A DNA stretch of 6,582 nucleotides from Terriglobia bacterium (GCA_022866195.1 JALHUF010000708.1:1-6582); one strand, 5' to 3'. Counted from the stretch's first letter, positions 1 to 5,899 are shown. Notes: generated by a model not told the origin, from the letters alone. Numbers and translations: made by a program.

Positions 1-1040
1 CCCGCCGTGCCGTACGAGCGGCACTGAAGCGCGGTGAGCGTGCCATCCTTCTTCGCGCCCAGCTTGACCCAGATGGTGGCATCCGGGCGATTGCCCGCCG
101 CCAGGTTCTCCTCGTGGCGGTCGTAGCCAAGCTTTACGGGCGCGCCCGCTTTCCGCGCCAGAGCCGCGGCGACAGCTCCGTATGCCTGCATGCCGAACTT
201 GCTGCCAAATCCTCCGCCCATGTGCTGCATGATGACGCGTACGTCGGCCTTCGGGATCTTGAACGTGTTCGCCAGCTCTTCGCGGAAGCCGTTCACTCCC
301 TGAGTGGAAGCCCACACGGTGAGCTTCTTCCCCTCCCACTTCGCCACGGCCACGTGGCATTCCGGCGAGTTGTGCAACAGGACCGGGACGCGGAACGTGC
401 GCTCGATCGTAACCTCCGCCTCCTTGAATCCCTGTTCGACGTCGCCGCGCACCTGCGGATCTTGGCGGCGGATGTTGTCCTTCATTCCTTTGTGGACAAT
501 GGGGGCGCCGGGCTTGATTGCCTCCTCGTGGTCCACGACGTGCGGCAGGCGCCGATACTTCACGTCGATCAGGCGCAGCGCGTCTTCCGCGACGGCCTCC
601 GACTCGGCAGCCACCGCCGCCACTTCCTCGCCCGCGAAGATCACCACGCGGTCTCGGGGTTCTGCCCCGGGGCCGTCCGACATCACACTTAGAATCTCTC
701 CGGGATTGAAGCCCTCGCCTTTGTCAAACAACAGCACCGCCTTGACTCCCGGCAGCGCCTGGGCCTTCGTCGCGTCGATCCTCTCCACGCGGGCGTGCGG
801 GTAGGGGCTGCGCAGAATCCTGCCGTAAAGGAGGCCGGGCAAGTCCTTGGGCGTGTAGTCGAGCGTGTACTTGGCTTCGCCGGTCACTTTCTCCGGACCC
901 TCGACCCGGGAAATGCGTTTGCCCACGACGGCCAGCTTGGCGTCCAAGTCCCAGACCGGTAATTCCTGGTCAGGAACTTCAATCTCCACCACCTGCGGCT
1001 TCTCCGCTAGACCAACTTTGACTTTGAGCTTCTTGGACAT
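1..1040 (-). CDS. Xanthine dehydrogenase/aldehyde oxidase-family molybdopterin-binding subunit (partial, C-terminus off the left edge)
   Basis: This is the large catalytic subunit of a molybdenum hydroxylase, which oxidises an aldehyde or N-heterocycle using water as oxygen donor. The first 346 residues are present. The family usually runs to about 700-780 residues, so roughly half is missing. The frame opens with MSKKLKVKVG, has a hammerhead-like domain at about residues 45-165 (VEGPEKVTGEAKYTLD, LPGLLYGRILRSPYPHARV) and then enters the molybdopterin-binding domain. The glycine-rich cofactor motif MGGGFGSKFG lies at residues 274-283, preceded by WASTQG at 243-248. The ATG at 1038-1040 has AAAGGAG ending 7 bases upstream, so this start is well supported. 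It has no signal peptide of its own. It follows the [2Fe-2S] subunit by 60 bases on the same strand, so the two should be one operon. The substrate cannot be told from the visible half. No FAD subunit is visible; one could lie beyond the left edge. Confidence 0.93.
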   Translation of the reverse strand, partial: MSKKLKVKVGLAEKPQVVEIEVPDQELPVWDLDAKLAVVGKRISRVEGPEKVTGEAKYTLDYTPKDLPGLLYGRILRSPYPHARVERIDATKAQALPGVKAVLLFDKGEGFNPGEILSVMSDGPGAEPRDRVVIFAGEEVAAVAAESEAVAEDALRLIDVKYRRLPHVVDHEEAIKPGAPIVHKGMKDNIRRQDPQVRGDVEQGFKEAEVTIERTFRVPVLLHNSPECHVAVAKWEGKKLTVWASTQGVNGFREELANTFKIPKADVRVIMQHMGGGFGSKFGMQAYGAVAAALARKAGAPVKLGYDRHEENLAAGNRPDATIWVKLGAKKDGTLTALQCRSYGTA

Positions 1041-1100
1041 CGCCGTTCTCCTTTGCCAATCACTCGCCTTCCGACCATCTCGAATCGCGCCCCGGCAAGC

Positions 1101-1724
1101 CTATCCCTTGGCCACCGCGTTGCCGGCTTTCAAGATGTTGGGGAGCGCCCCGCAACGGCAGTAATTGCCGGCGACGGCGGCTTTCACCTGTTCCGCCGTG
1201 GCCTGCGGGTGCTTGTCCAGTAGCGCCTTGAGAGACAGGATCATCCCCGGCGTGCAGAACCCGCACTGGAACGCATCGTGGTCAATGAAGGCCTTCTGGA
1301 GCGCAGCGAGAGTCTTGCCCTGGGCCAGCCCCTCGATCGTGGTTATCTTCTTGCCTTGGGCATCCAGCGCGAGCGTCATGCACGAGCAGGTTGCCCGCCC
1401 GTCCACGAGCACCGTGCAAGCGCTGCACTCGCCGTGGTCGCAAATGCGCTTGGTGCCGGTCAGCCCCAGGTGTTCTCGCAAAGCCTCGAGCAGGGTCACC
1501 CGCGGCTCGAGCTTCAAGACGTGCTTCTGGCCGTTGACCTCGAGGGTGACCTCAACCGGGCCGGGCCCCAGCGGTGCACTGGCGGGCGAAGGCGCTGCCC
1601 TTACCCTGCCCGCAGGCTTGACGAGTAGACCCGAGGCCACCGCCCCGCCGGCTATTCCGGCCGTCTGCAGAAAATTCCGACGCGATACGCCGGGCTTCCC
1701 GTTGGGCTTCTTGTGTCTGCGCAT
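1101..1724 (-). CDS. Tat-exported [2Fe-2S] subunit of a molybdenum hydroxylase
   Basis: This 207-residue electron-transfer subunit passes electrons from the molybdenum centre through two [2Fe-2S] clusters. The N-terminus has a twin-arginine signal: SRRNFLQ at residues 14-20, a hydrophobic stretch at about 21-35 and a likely cleavage near VRAA (41-44). Mature domains in order are a plant-ferredoxin-like domain with Cys95, Cys100, Cys103 and Cys115 (CDHGECSACTV), then an all-helical domain with Cys154, Cys157 (QCGFCTPGM), Cys189 and Cys191 (YCRCG). All eight cluster ligands are present. The CDHGECSAC form resembles the periplasmic aldehyde oxidoreductase PaoA/YagT and isoquinoline oxidoreductase small subunits. 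The ATG at 1722-1724 is chosen because GGGGAG lies 6 bases upstream and the Tat signal starts there. The frame stays open to 2051, but that upstream part looks non-coding. It is the first gene of the operon with the molybdopterin subunit. Confidence 0.95.
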   Translation of the reverse strand: MRRHKKPNGKPGVSRRNFLQTAGIAGGAVASGLLVKPAGRVRAAPSPASAPLGPGPVEVTLEVNGQKHVLKLEPRVTLLEALREHLGLTGTKRICDHGECSACTVLVDGRATCSCMTLALDAQGKKITTIEGLAQGKTLAALQKAFIDHDAFQCGFCTPGMILSLKALLDKHPQATAEQVKAAVAGNYCRCGALPNILKAGNAVAKG

Positions 1725-1764
1725 AGAGTTCTCCCCAGCACAGCTTCTGAGCTTTTCCTCCCTC

Positions 1765-1794
1765 CTTATAACCACATCTTGACATGTGAGTCCA
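1765..1794 (-). promoter_or_regulatory. Candidate sigma-70-type promoter for the molybdenum hydroxylase operon
   Basis: Reading the minus strand, a -35-like TGGACT (1789-1794) is separated by 18 bases from a -10-like TATAAG (1765-1770, 5 of 6 consensus). Transcription would start near 1758, giving a leader of about 33 bases before the ATG at 1724. The spacer holds a 5-base inverted repeat, CACAT-CTTGAC-ATGTG (1773-1788), which could be an operator or chance. This is pattern matching only. Confidence 0.4.
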
Positions 1795-2116
1795 GGGACA
1801 CAATGTCGCAGGGGGGGGAGGCGCGGTCCTTGCCCCGGTAGGGGCGTGACGCCGACGGGCGAAGTATTCCCAGGCTCGCCCCTGCTTGGCCTGTGGGAAG
1901 GCCTCCACAATGCGGAACGGGTCATACGCGCGCGCCGCGCCCAGATTCCCCCTAGGCGGAATGGGAGACGAATCAACGGGTGTTTCCGAACGTGCAGGGG
2001 CGCACGATCCGTGAGGGTCGGGTTCATAGCGCCGAATCGCGGTACCAGCACTCGCAGTCCTGGACACGGGGCACAGAATCCTTCAGAATGTTCTCCGGCT
2101 GCCCGGACTCCTGGTT

Positions 2117-2122
2117 AGGTGA
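2117..2122 (+). promoter_or_regulatory. Shine-Dalgarno site supporting the GTG start at 2132
   Basis: AGGTGA lies 9 bases before the GTG at 2132. It is the only good ribosome-binding site near the beginning of this frame, and the next in-frame codons give no better ATG. Confidence 0.6.
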
Positions 2123-2131
2123 CGGTGCAAC

Positions 2132-2878
2132 GTGAGCGGTTCACCACCTGAAGAACGCGAAGAGACCCCGGTTGCTGAGTATGTTCGGCGCACGTTTGTC
2201 CCGCTTTCTCACCTTGCCCACGGCTGGGAGCTTCATGCGGCTGTTCCGCTCACTCCCGCCGAAGAACGCACGATTTTGCGCGAGCCCGCGCAAGCGGTAC
2301 CCGCCAGCATTGCTGAGCGTCTGGGCAAACTGCGCGTGCTGGCGGTGCCCTTCGTGGCCTGCCGCGAAGCCGGCGATGTCGTTTGCTTCTCCAAACCCCA
2401 GGGAGAGACCCACTCCGCGGTGTGGGTGGAAACGGGCGAGCGCATCTGTCTGGTGTTACCCTGCCGCGAGCTCAATCCTCACGACACCGGCTTCGAGTTT
2501 CTGGCTAGCGTAGGTGAAGTGCTCTGGCCGCGACTGACTCGGGATGAACTGGACGAGTACAGCCGGCTCCTGGATGAGGAACTGCGGACGAAAGTGCCAG
2601 GCGAGATCGACGAGGAAGCTTACGCGGCCAAGCAAGCGCTCCACAACCGCCGCGCACGACATGCGCGGTCGGGCGAGAAATTCGAGCGGTACCGAAACCT
2701 CTCCTTCGTCGGCACGGTGGCCGAATATATGCACGGCCTGTGGCACGACGTGCAGGTCCGAGTCGGCCCCGAACACCTGCCCGTTCCTCAGTTGCGTCGC
2801 CGCATGAACTTGCTCGCCGACTTATTCCCCCCCAACCCGGGCTACAGCCTTTTCGCCAAGGAGTTGGAAGAAATATAG
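2132..2878 (+). CDS. Conserved-looking hypothetical protein, 248 residues, cytoplasmic
   Basis: I do not recognise this family. The protein starts with GTG behind AGGTGA and ends at TAG 2876-2878. It is a soluble, acidic/basic mixed protein with no signal peptide and no membrane segment. The frame reads as real protein with balanced composition. The middle (about residues 55-125) alternates strands and turns (LRVLAVPFVACREAGDVVCF, ETGERICLVLPC). It is followed by a charged helical part at about 135-185 (LTRDELDEYSRLLDEELRTK, AYAAKQALHNRRARHARSG). The C-terminal part (about 190-248) has EYMHGLWHDVQVRVGPEHLP and ends in an FPPNPGYSLF segment that looks like a conserved motif. It stands alone, divergent from the molybdenum hydroxylase and convergent with the stress protein gene, so its context gives no function. 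Confidence that it is a gene is high; its role is unknown. Confidence 0.8.
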   Translation: MSGSPPEEREETPVAEYVRRTFVPLSHLAHGWELHAAVPLTPAEERTILREPAQAVPASIAERLGKLRVLAVPFVACREAGDVVCFSKPQGETHSAVWVETGERICLVLPCRELNPHDTGFEFLASVGEVLWPRLTRDELDEYSRLLDEELRTKVPGEIDEEAYAAKQALHNRRARHARSGEKFERYRNLSFVGTVAEYMHGLWHDVQVRVGPEHLPVPQLRRRMNLLADLFPPNPGYSLFAKELEEI

Positions 2879-2884
2879 CCGCGC

Positions 2885-2941
2885 GAGATATCTCCGAAGG
2901 TGATTCCTCGGTGTCGTCCGGTCGGCGGAGCGCGGAGGAAT
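2885..2941. terminator. Inverted repeats between convergent genes, possible bidirectional terminator
   Basis: The 102-base gap between the convergent stops (2878 and 2981) contains a perfect 10-base palindrome GAGATATCTC (2885-2894). It also contains a 7-base inverted repeat, ATTCCTC (2903-2909) with GAGGAAT (2935-2941), enclosing 25 bases that may fold further (CCG/CGG). There is no T-run on either side, so this is not a classical intrinsic terminator. The assignment rests on position and symmetry. Confidence 0.3.
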
Positions 2942-2980
2942 GCCGGCGGGGCCCGGTTCGAACGCGAGCGGCTACGCCCC

Positions 2981-3865
2981 TCAAATATGGACGGCCAAGA
3001 CAGGGCAGGGAGCCTGATGAATCACGCGGTGAGTGGTGGAACCAAACAAGGCCAGGTCCAGCGCGTTGCGGCCGCGCACACCCAGGATCACCAGGTCAGT
3101 TTCCGTCTCCAGCGCGAAGCGCACGATCTCCTGGTAGGGCCGGCCGACCCCGAGCCGGGACTTGAGCGTGCACCAGCTCCGCGCCTCGGCGGGGATAGGT
3201 TTCTCGAGCCGGCTTACGACGTCCGCCGTCGCCGTGGAAAGGTCCCACGAGGGAGGGATCTCCTCCAACACATGCAATAGCGTCAGCTCCGCCTCGTACT
3301 CCTGCGCCAGCGAGAGCGCATAGTCCAGGGCGCGCTCGGCATGGCGAGAGAAATCCGTGGCGAGGAGAATCTTGCGCAGGTGGACGGGGTCGGCGCCGTT
3401 CTCTGGTGCGACGAAATTGTGCGAAGGCTTGGGCACGGCCAGCACCGGACACCGGGCTTTCCGCAAGACCTTCTCCGTCACCGATCCAAGCAGCAGATGG
3501 TCAAACCCCTGCCGGCCGTGCGTCCCCATCACGATCAGGTCCACCGCGTGCTTCTCGGCGAAAGAGAGAATCGAGTCTGTCACCGCGCCTTCGCACACCA
3601 CACTCTCCAGTTCCAGGCCGTTCGCCGCTCGGCCTTTCAGGAATTCCCGTAGTTGCTGCTCGGCGTGCGCGCGCAGATCCTGGTAGAGGTTGTTCGCGAT
3701 GTCGGGATAGGCGTAGAGGGGGTAGGCTGAGAACAGCGGCGGGAGCACGTGCTCCAGGAACAACTTGGCCTGATAGTGCCGCGCCAGCGAGCGGGCGTAG
3801 TCGTAGGCCTTGGCGGAAAAATCCGAGAAATCCAGGGGACAGAGGATGCGCTCAAATCTCAGCAT
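2981..3865 (-). CDS. Tandem-domain universal stress protein (UspA family)
   Basis: This 294-residue protein has two complete Usp domains, about residues 1-147 and 162-294, each an alpha/beta ATP-binding fold. Domain one opens FERILCPLDFSDFS with Asp12 and carries the nucleotide motif G-X2-G-X9-G-S at 114-128 (GTHG...GS). Domain two opens RKILLATDFSRHAE with Asp171 and repeats the motif at 262-276 (GVRG...GS). Both motifs are intact, so both domains could bind ATP. There is no signal peptide, so it should be cytoplasmic. Usp proteins of this type support survival under starvation, oxygen limitation and redox stress; a specific role here is inference. The ATG at 3863-3865 lies only 6 bases after the hemA stop and has no good Shine-Dalgarno, which suggests co-transcription and translational coupling with hemA. 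Confidence 0.95.
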   Translation of the reverse strand: MLRFERILCPLDFSDFSAKAYDYARSLARHYQAKLFLEHVLPPLFSAYPLYAYPDIANNLYQDLRAHAEQQLREFLKGRAANGLELESVVCEGAVTDSILSFAEKHAVDLIVMGTHGRQGFDHLLLGSVTEKVLRKARCPVLAVPKPSHNFVAPENGADPVHLRKILLATDFSRHAERALDYALSLAQEYEAELTLLHVLEEIPPSWDLSTATADVVSRLEKPIPAEARSWCTLKSRLGVGRPYQEIVRFALETETDLVILGVRGRNALDLALFGSTTHRVIHQAPCPVLAVHI

Positions 3866-3871
3866 GCCGTA

Positions 3872-5167
3872 TCAGTTTACCGCAAGTGGGGCGTTTGTGT
3901 GCTCCTCTTCCAGGCCGAAGACGCTGCGTACGACTCCGAGCAACGCCGCGCGGTCTGGGCGGACAGAGGCCTGCTTCAATTCGATGAACGGCGTGTGCAA
4001 GATCTTGTTCACCAGCCCCTGCGTGATACTCTCCAGCACCTCTTCCTGCTCGGGCGTCAGCGCACCGAACAAGTCTCGCGTTCGCGCCAGTTCGCTTTGG
4101 CGAATCTCCTCCAGGCGCCGCCGCAAGGAGAGGATGGTGGGAACTACCCGGAGCGTCTCCTGGCGTTCATGGAACTGAGCCAACTCCTCGCTGAGGATCC
4201 GCTCGGCTGCCTTTGTTGCCTCTTCCCGCTGGCGCAAGTTGGTGTGCGCCACTTCCTGCAGATTATCCACGTTGACCAGCGTGCATCCCGGTATTTTACC
4301 CACCGCGGGTTCGATGTCACGCGGTACGGCAATATCCACCAGAAGCAGGGGCCGCTGCTCTCGCCTGGCCATCAGCGCTTCCATGTCCACCCGAGTAATG
4401 ATGCAGTGCGGGCAGCCGGTGGAGCTGATGACGATGTCGGCCCGGGTCATGGCCTCCCAGAGCTCGTTAAAGCGGATGGCCAGCCCCTGCAACTCCTCAG
4501 CCAGCGCCACGGCGTGCGCGTAAGTGCGGTTGCTCACCAGCACCGTCGCCGCACCCTTGGTCACGAGGTGACGCGCGGCCAATTCGCCCATCTGTCCGGC
4601 GCCGATAATCATCACCGTCCTGCCGCGGAGCGCGCCAAGAACTTGCTCGGCTAGCTCCACGGCGGCCGAACTGACGGAGACGGCCGCTTCTGCCACGGGC
4701 GTCTCGGTCCGAACGCGCTTGGCAACGTTGAACGCTTGGGGGAAGACCGCATCCAGAAGGCTTCCCGTGGTTTGCGCTCCCTTGGCCAGCGCGTAGGCTT
4801 TCTTGACCTGTCCCAGAACCTGCGGCTCTCCGACTACCAGCGAATCGAGTCCGGAAGCCACCCGGAACAGATGCCGCACCGCCTCGTAGTCGTAATACAC
4901 GTAAAAGAAGGGCGCGTGTTCGTTATACTCCAGACCGTAAAAGGAGCCTGCAAACCGCCGTAGTGCTTCGACCCCGTCACCATCCTCGCGAACCTTGACA
5001 ACGAATTCCACGCGGTTGCAGGTCGAGAGGATCAGCGCTTCCTGGATTTCTGGTTCTGCCTGGAGCCTCCGCAGCGCCTCGGGGATCCTACGCTCGGAAA
5101 TCGCGAATCGTTCCCGCACCTCAACTGAAGCCGTCTTGTGGCTGAGGCCAGCCAGCATGAGATTCAT
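3872..5167 (-). CDS. hemA: Glutamyl-tRNA reductase (HemA)
   Basis: The enzyme reduces glutamyl-tRNA(Glu) with NADPH to glutamate-1-semialdehyde, the first committed step of C5-pathway tetrapyrrole (haem) synthesis in the cytoplasm. The chosen product is 431 residues, normal for the family. The N-terminal catalytic domain has GLSHKTASVEVRERFA (7-22) and the nucleophile Cys50 within STCNRVE. It continues with GLDSLVVGEPQVLGQVKKAY (106-125). The NADPH-binding domain has GAGQMG at 189-194, SNRT at 212-215 and VDIAVPRDIEP at 278-288. The C-terminal helical dimerisation part has LHTPFIELKQA (390-400). All expected motifs are intact. The ATG at 5165-5167 is chosen over the longer frame (to 5377) because homologues begin MNLxLxGLSHKT and GGAG lies 9 bases upstream. 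The next gene is the universal stress protein, and no hemC, hemD or hemB is adjacent. Confidence 0.97.
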   Translation of the reverse strand: MNLMLAGLSHKTASVEVRERFAISERRIPEALRRLQAEPEIQEALILSTCNRVEFVVKVREDGDGVEALRRFAGSFYGLEYNEHAPFFYVYYDYEAVRHLFRVASGLDSLVVGEPQVLGQVKKAYALAKGAQTTGSLLDAVFPQAFNVAKRVRTETPVAEAAVSVSSAAVELAEQVLGALRGRTVMIIGAGQMGELAARHLVTKGAATVLVSNRTYAHAVALAEELQGLAIRFNELWEAMTRADIVISSTGCPHCIITRVDMEALMARREQRPLLLVDIAVPRDIEPAVGKIPGCTLVNVDNLQEVAHTNLRQREEATKAAERILSEELAQFHERQETLRVVPTILSLRRRLEEIRQSELARTRDLFGALTPEQEEVLESITQGLVNKILHTPFIELKQASVRPDRAALLGVVRSVFGLEEEHTNAPLAVN

Positions 5168-5176
5168 TAGTCCCAA

Positions 5177-5180
5177 CTCC
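5177..5180 (-). promoter_or_regulatory. Shine-Dalgarno site deciding the hemA start
   Basis: GGAG on the minus strand ends 9 bases before the ATG at 5167. The two upstream in-frame ATGs (5377 and 5335) have no comparable site, which favours the 431-residue product. Confidence 0.65.
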
Positions 5181-5443
5181 GTGGGCCAGACACGCGCTCT
5201 CAATGAAACAGGGCTGTAGATATTTGCAACACAAACCCCGAATCTCTGGGGCGGCACGTCCGTTGCCAATGTATCCTCGCCATTGAGCAATGCAAAGTGA
5301 CAGCTCTCGCGACAGGTTCCACCCTTTGTACTCATTGAGATAAGAGGCCGAAGGGGAAAACGCCTATTTGTCTGCATAAGGCGCGCGTCAGGGTCTGTTG
5401 GGCGATTTTACGCAAAAAGTGTCCGCAATTTCGCGCAAGTCGT

Positions 5444-5457
5444 TTGATTACAACCAA
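5444..5457. promoter_or_regulatory. FNR/CRP-superfamily-like binding site
   Basis: TTGATTACAACCAA fits the FNR consensus TTGAT-N4-ATCAA at 9 of the 10 defined positions, the one mismatch being T to C in the right half-site. It lies in the AT-rich centre of the divergent region. Its centre (5450.5) is about 62-64 bases upstream of the start expected from the TATAAA at 5502-5507, close to a class I activator position. It overlaps the start expected from the hemA promoter candidate at 5462-5490. Binding by FNR, or an ANR/DNR/NNR-type relative, is inference from sequence. Confidence 0.45.
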
Positions 5458-5461
5458 GTAG

Positions 5462-5490
5462 ATTCTATGTGAGACTGCTAAGTTCTGCAA
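5462..5490 (-). promoter_or_regulatory. Candidate sigma-70-type promoter reading toward hemA
   Basis: On the minus strand TTGCAG (5485-5490, the TTG being consensus) and TAGAAT (5462-5467, 5 of 6 consensus) are separated by exactly 17 bases. The start would fall near 5455, giving hemA an unusually long leader of about 288 bases. A second -10-like TAAAAT (5405-5410) without a -35 could be a nearer alternative. Confidence 0.4.
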
Positions 5491-5501
5491 TAGAGGGCAG
5501 G

Positions 5502-5507
5502 TATAAA
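5502..5507 (+). promoter_or_regulatory. Candidate -10 element for the small cytochrome gene
   Basis: TATAAA (5 of 6 consensus) is followed by an A-rich stretch. The expected -35 position (about 5479-5484, TAAGTT) does not match, so this promoter would probably need an activator. That is compatible with the FNR-like site upstream. The predicted start is near 5514, about 109 bases before the ATG at 5623. Confidence 0.35.
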
Positions 5508-5609
5508 AAATTAACGTCCGACTTGGCTGGCAGTTTGAGTGCTGGGAAGGGTGCGGGGCAGGCGCTTTGGAAGGCGAGGAGCAAGCCTCGAGTTGAGCTT
5601 ATTACCGAC

Positions 5610-5614
5610 GGAGG
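5610..5614 (+). promoter_or_regulatory. Shine-Dalgarno site deciding the small cytochrome start
   Basis: GGAGG lies 8 bases before the ATG at 5623, an ideal arrangement. The frame is open back to an ATG at 5539, but the 28 extra residues are Arg-rich and would sit in front of the signal anchor, so 5623 is preferred. Confidence 0.75.
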
Positions 5615-5622
5615 TACTTCGT

Positions 5623-5838
5623 ATGTCGCTCGTGCGTTCTGCTACTGTTGCGGTACTTGCGCTCCTAGTTTTCATTTCATGGGGGCTACCCAAGCAGGAG
5701 TTCGCGAAGAAGGAAGGGAAGCCCTGCACGTTCTGCCATCCTGCCGGAAAATTTAAGGAACTGACCGAGGCCGGCAAGTACTACAAGGAACACAATTACT
5801 CGCTGGAAGGCTACAAGGCGAGTGAAGCAAGCAAGTAA
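5623..5838 (+). CDS. Small membrane-anchored or exported mono-haem cytochrome c
   Basis: This 71-residue protein has a hydrophobic N-terminal segment (about 7-22, ATVAVLALLVFISWGL) that acts as an export signal or an uncleaved anchor. A single haem c motif, CTFCH, follows at 35-39 and puts the haem on the periplasmic side. The rest is short and Lys/Glu/Tyr-rich (KFKELTEAGKYYKEHNYSLEGYK). There is no Met after residue 1, so the usual His/Met pair of a class I cytochrome is impossible; His58 is the only other His and the likeliest distal ligand. At about 50 mature residues it is smaller than a standard cytochrome c domain, so it may be a subunit or partner of a larger complex. It is followed 181 bases later by a NapC/NirT-like multihaem protein on the same strand, which suggests a shared electron-transfer job. 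The start is set by GGAGG 8 bases upstream. Confidence 0.85.
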   Translation: MSLVRSATVAVLALLVFISWGLPKQEFAKKEGKPCTFCHPAGKFKELTEAGKYYKEHNYSLEGYKASEASK

Positions 5839-5856
5839 TTCTGGGTGGGGGCAAGG

Positions 5857-5894
5857 AGGCGGGCGCGATTGGGCTGACCCTCCGTCTGCCGCCT
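5857..5894 (+). terminator. Weak hairpin after the small cytochrome gene
   Basis: AGGCGG (5857-5862) pairs with CCGCCT (5889-5894), and an inner GGG-CTGA-CCC (5871-5880) can form a short stem. It begins 19 bases after the TAA stop. No T-run follows, so it may attenuate rather than end transcription. Confidence 0.25.
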
Positions 5895-5899
5895 ACTTG

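Larger units (their letters stand above)
1725..2131. other. 407-base intergenic region between divergent genes
   Basis: This gap separates the minus-strand iron-sulfur subunit from the plus-strand gene at 2132. It contains the candidate promoter at 1765-1794, a run of eight G (1811-1818), a short odd palindrome GGCGTGACGCC (1843-1853) and a GGCCT/AGGCC hairpin with a 6-base loop (1888-1903). Open frames cross it on both strands, but their translations are rich in Arg, Pro and Gly, have no recognisable domain and lack good ribosome-binding sites, so I call no gene. No clear promoter for the gene at 2132 was found. Confidence 0.6.
5168..5622. other. 455-base divergent control region between hemA and the cytochrome genes
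   Basis: No gene is called here. The hemA frame remains open back to 5377 but lacks a ribosome-binding site and homology there. The part from about 5395 to 5520 is clearly more AT-rich than its surroundings, as expected of promoter DNA. It holds an FNR-like palindrome, a -10/-35 pair facing hemA and a TATAAA element facing the cytochrome gene, listed separately. A 5-base hairpin, CGAGG-AGCAAG-CCTCG (5575-5590), lies 19 bases before the Shine-Dalgarno of the cytochrome gene. Confidence 0.6.

Noticed and set aside
1779..1804. Plus-strand TTGACA with CACAAT downstream
   Set aside because: The spacer is only 14 bases, too short for a sigma-70 promoter, and no plus-strand gene starts nearby.
1725..2051. 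Upstream extension of the iron-sulfur subunit frame to a Met at 2051 (316 residues in total)
   Set aside because: The extension is Arg/Pro-rich with no homology, and it would bury the Tat signal in the middle of the protein. The ATG at 1724 has GGGGAG 6 bases upstream.
1552..2067. Minus-strand open frame of 171 codons in the intergenic region, overlapping the iron-sulfur subunit
   Set aside because: It overlaps the true gene in another frame. The translation is low in hydrophobic core residues and there is no good ribosome-binding site. The string YDPFRIVEAFP looked repeat-like but could not be matched to anything.
2955..2963. GGTTCGAAC, resembling the T-loop of a tRNA
   Set aside because: The flanking bases do not form the required 5-base T-stem, and no anticodon arm or acceptor stem can be assembled around it.
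3749..4654. Plus-strand open frame of 301 codons opposite hemA and the stress protein gene
   Set aside because: It is a shadow of strong minus-strand genes in GC-rich DNA. It crosses the hemA/usp junction and its translation has no recognisable domain.
5168..5377. Longer HemA of 501 residues, including a haem-like CRESCH string in the extension
   Set aside because: Homologues start at MNLxLxGLSHKT. Neither upstream ATG has a Shine-Dalgarno, and the cysteine pair has C-X3-C-H spacing with no export signal in front, so it is taken as chance.
5540..5622. Possible cyclic-di-GMP (GEMM) riboswitch before the small cytochrome gene
   Set aside because: Such riboswitches often precede cytochrome genes and a TTACCGA string is present, but the conserved core and paired GGTA element are missing and only one 5-base hairpin forms.
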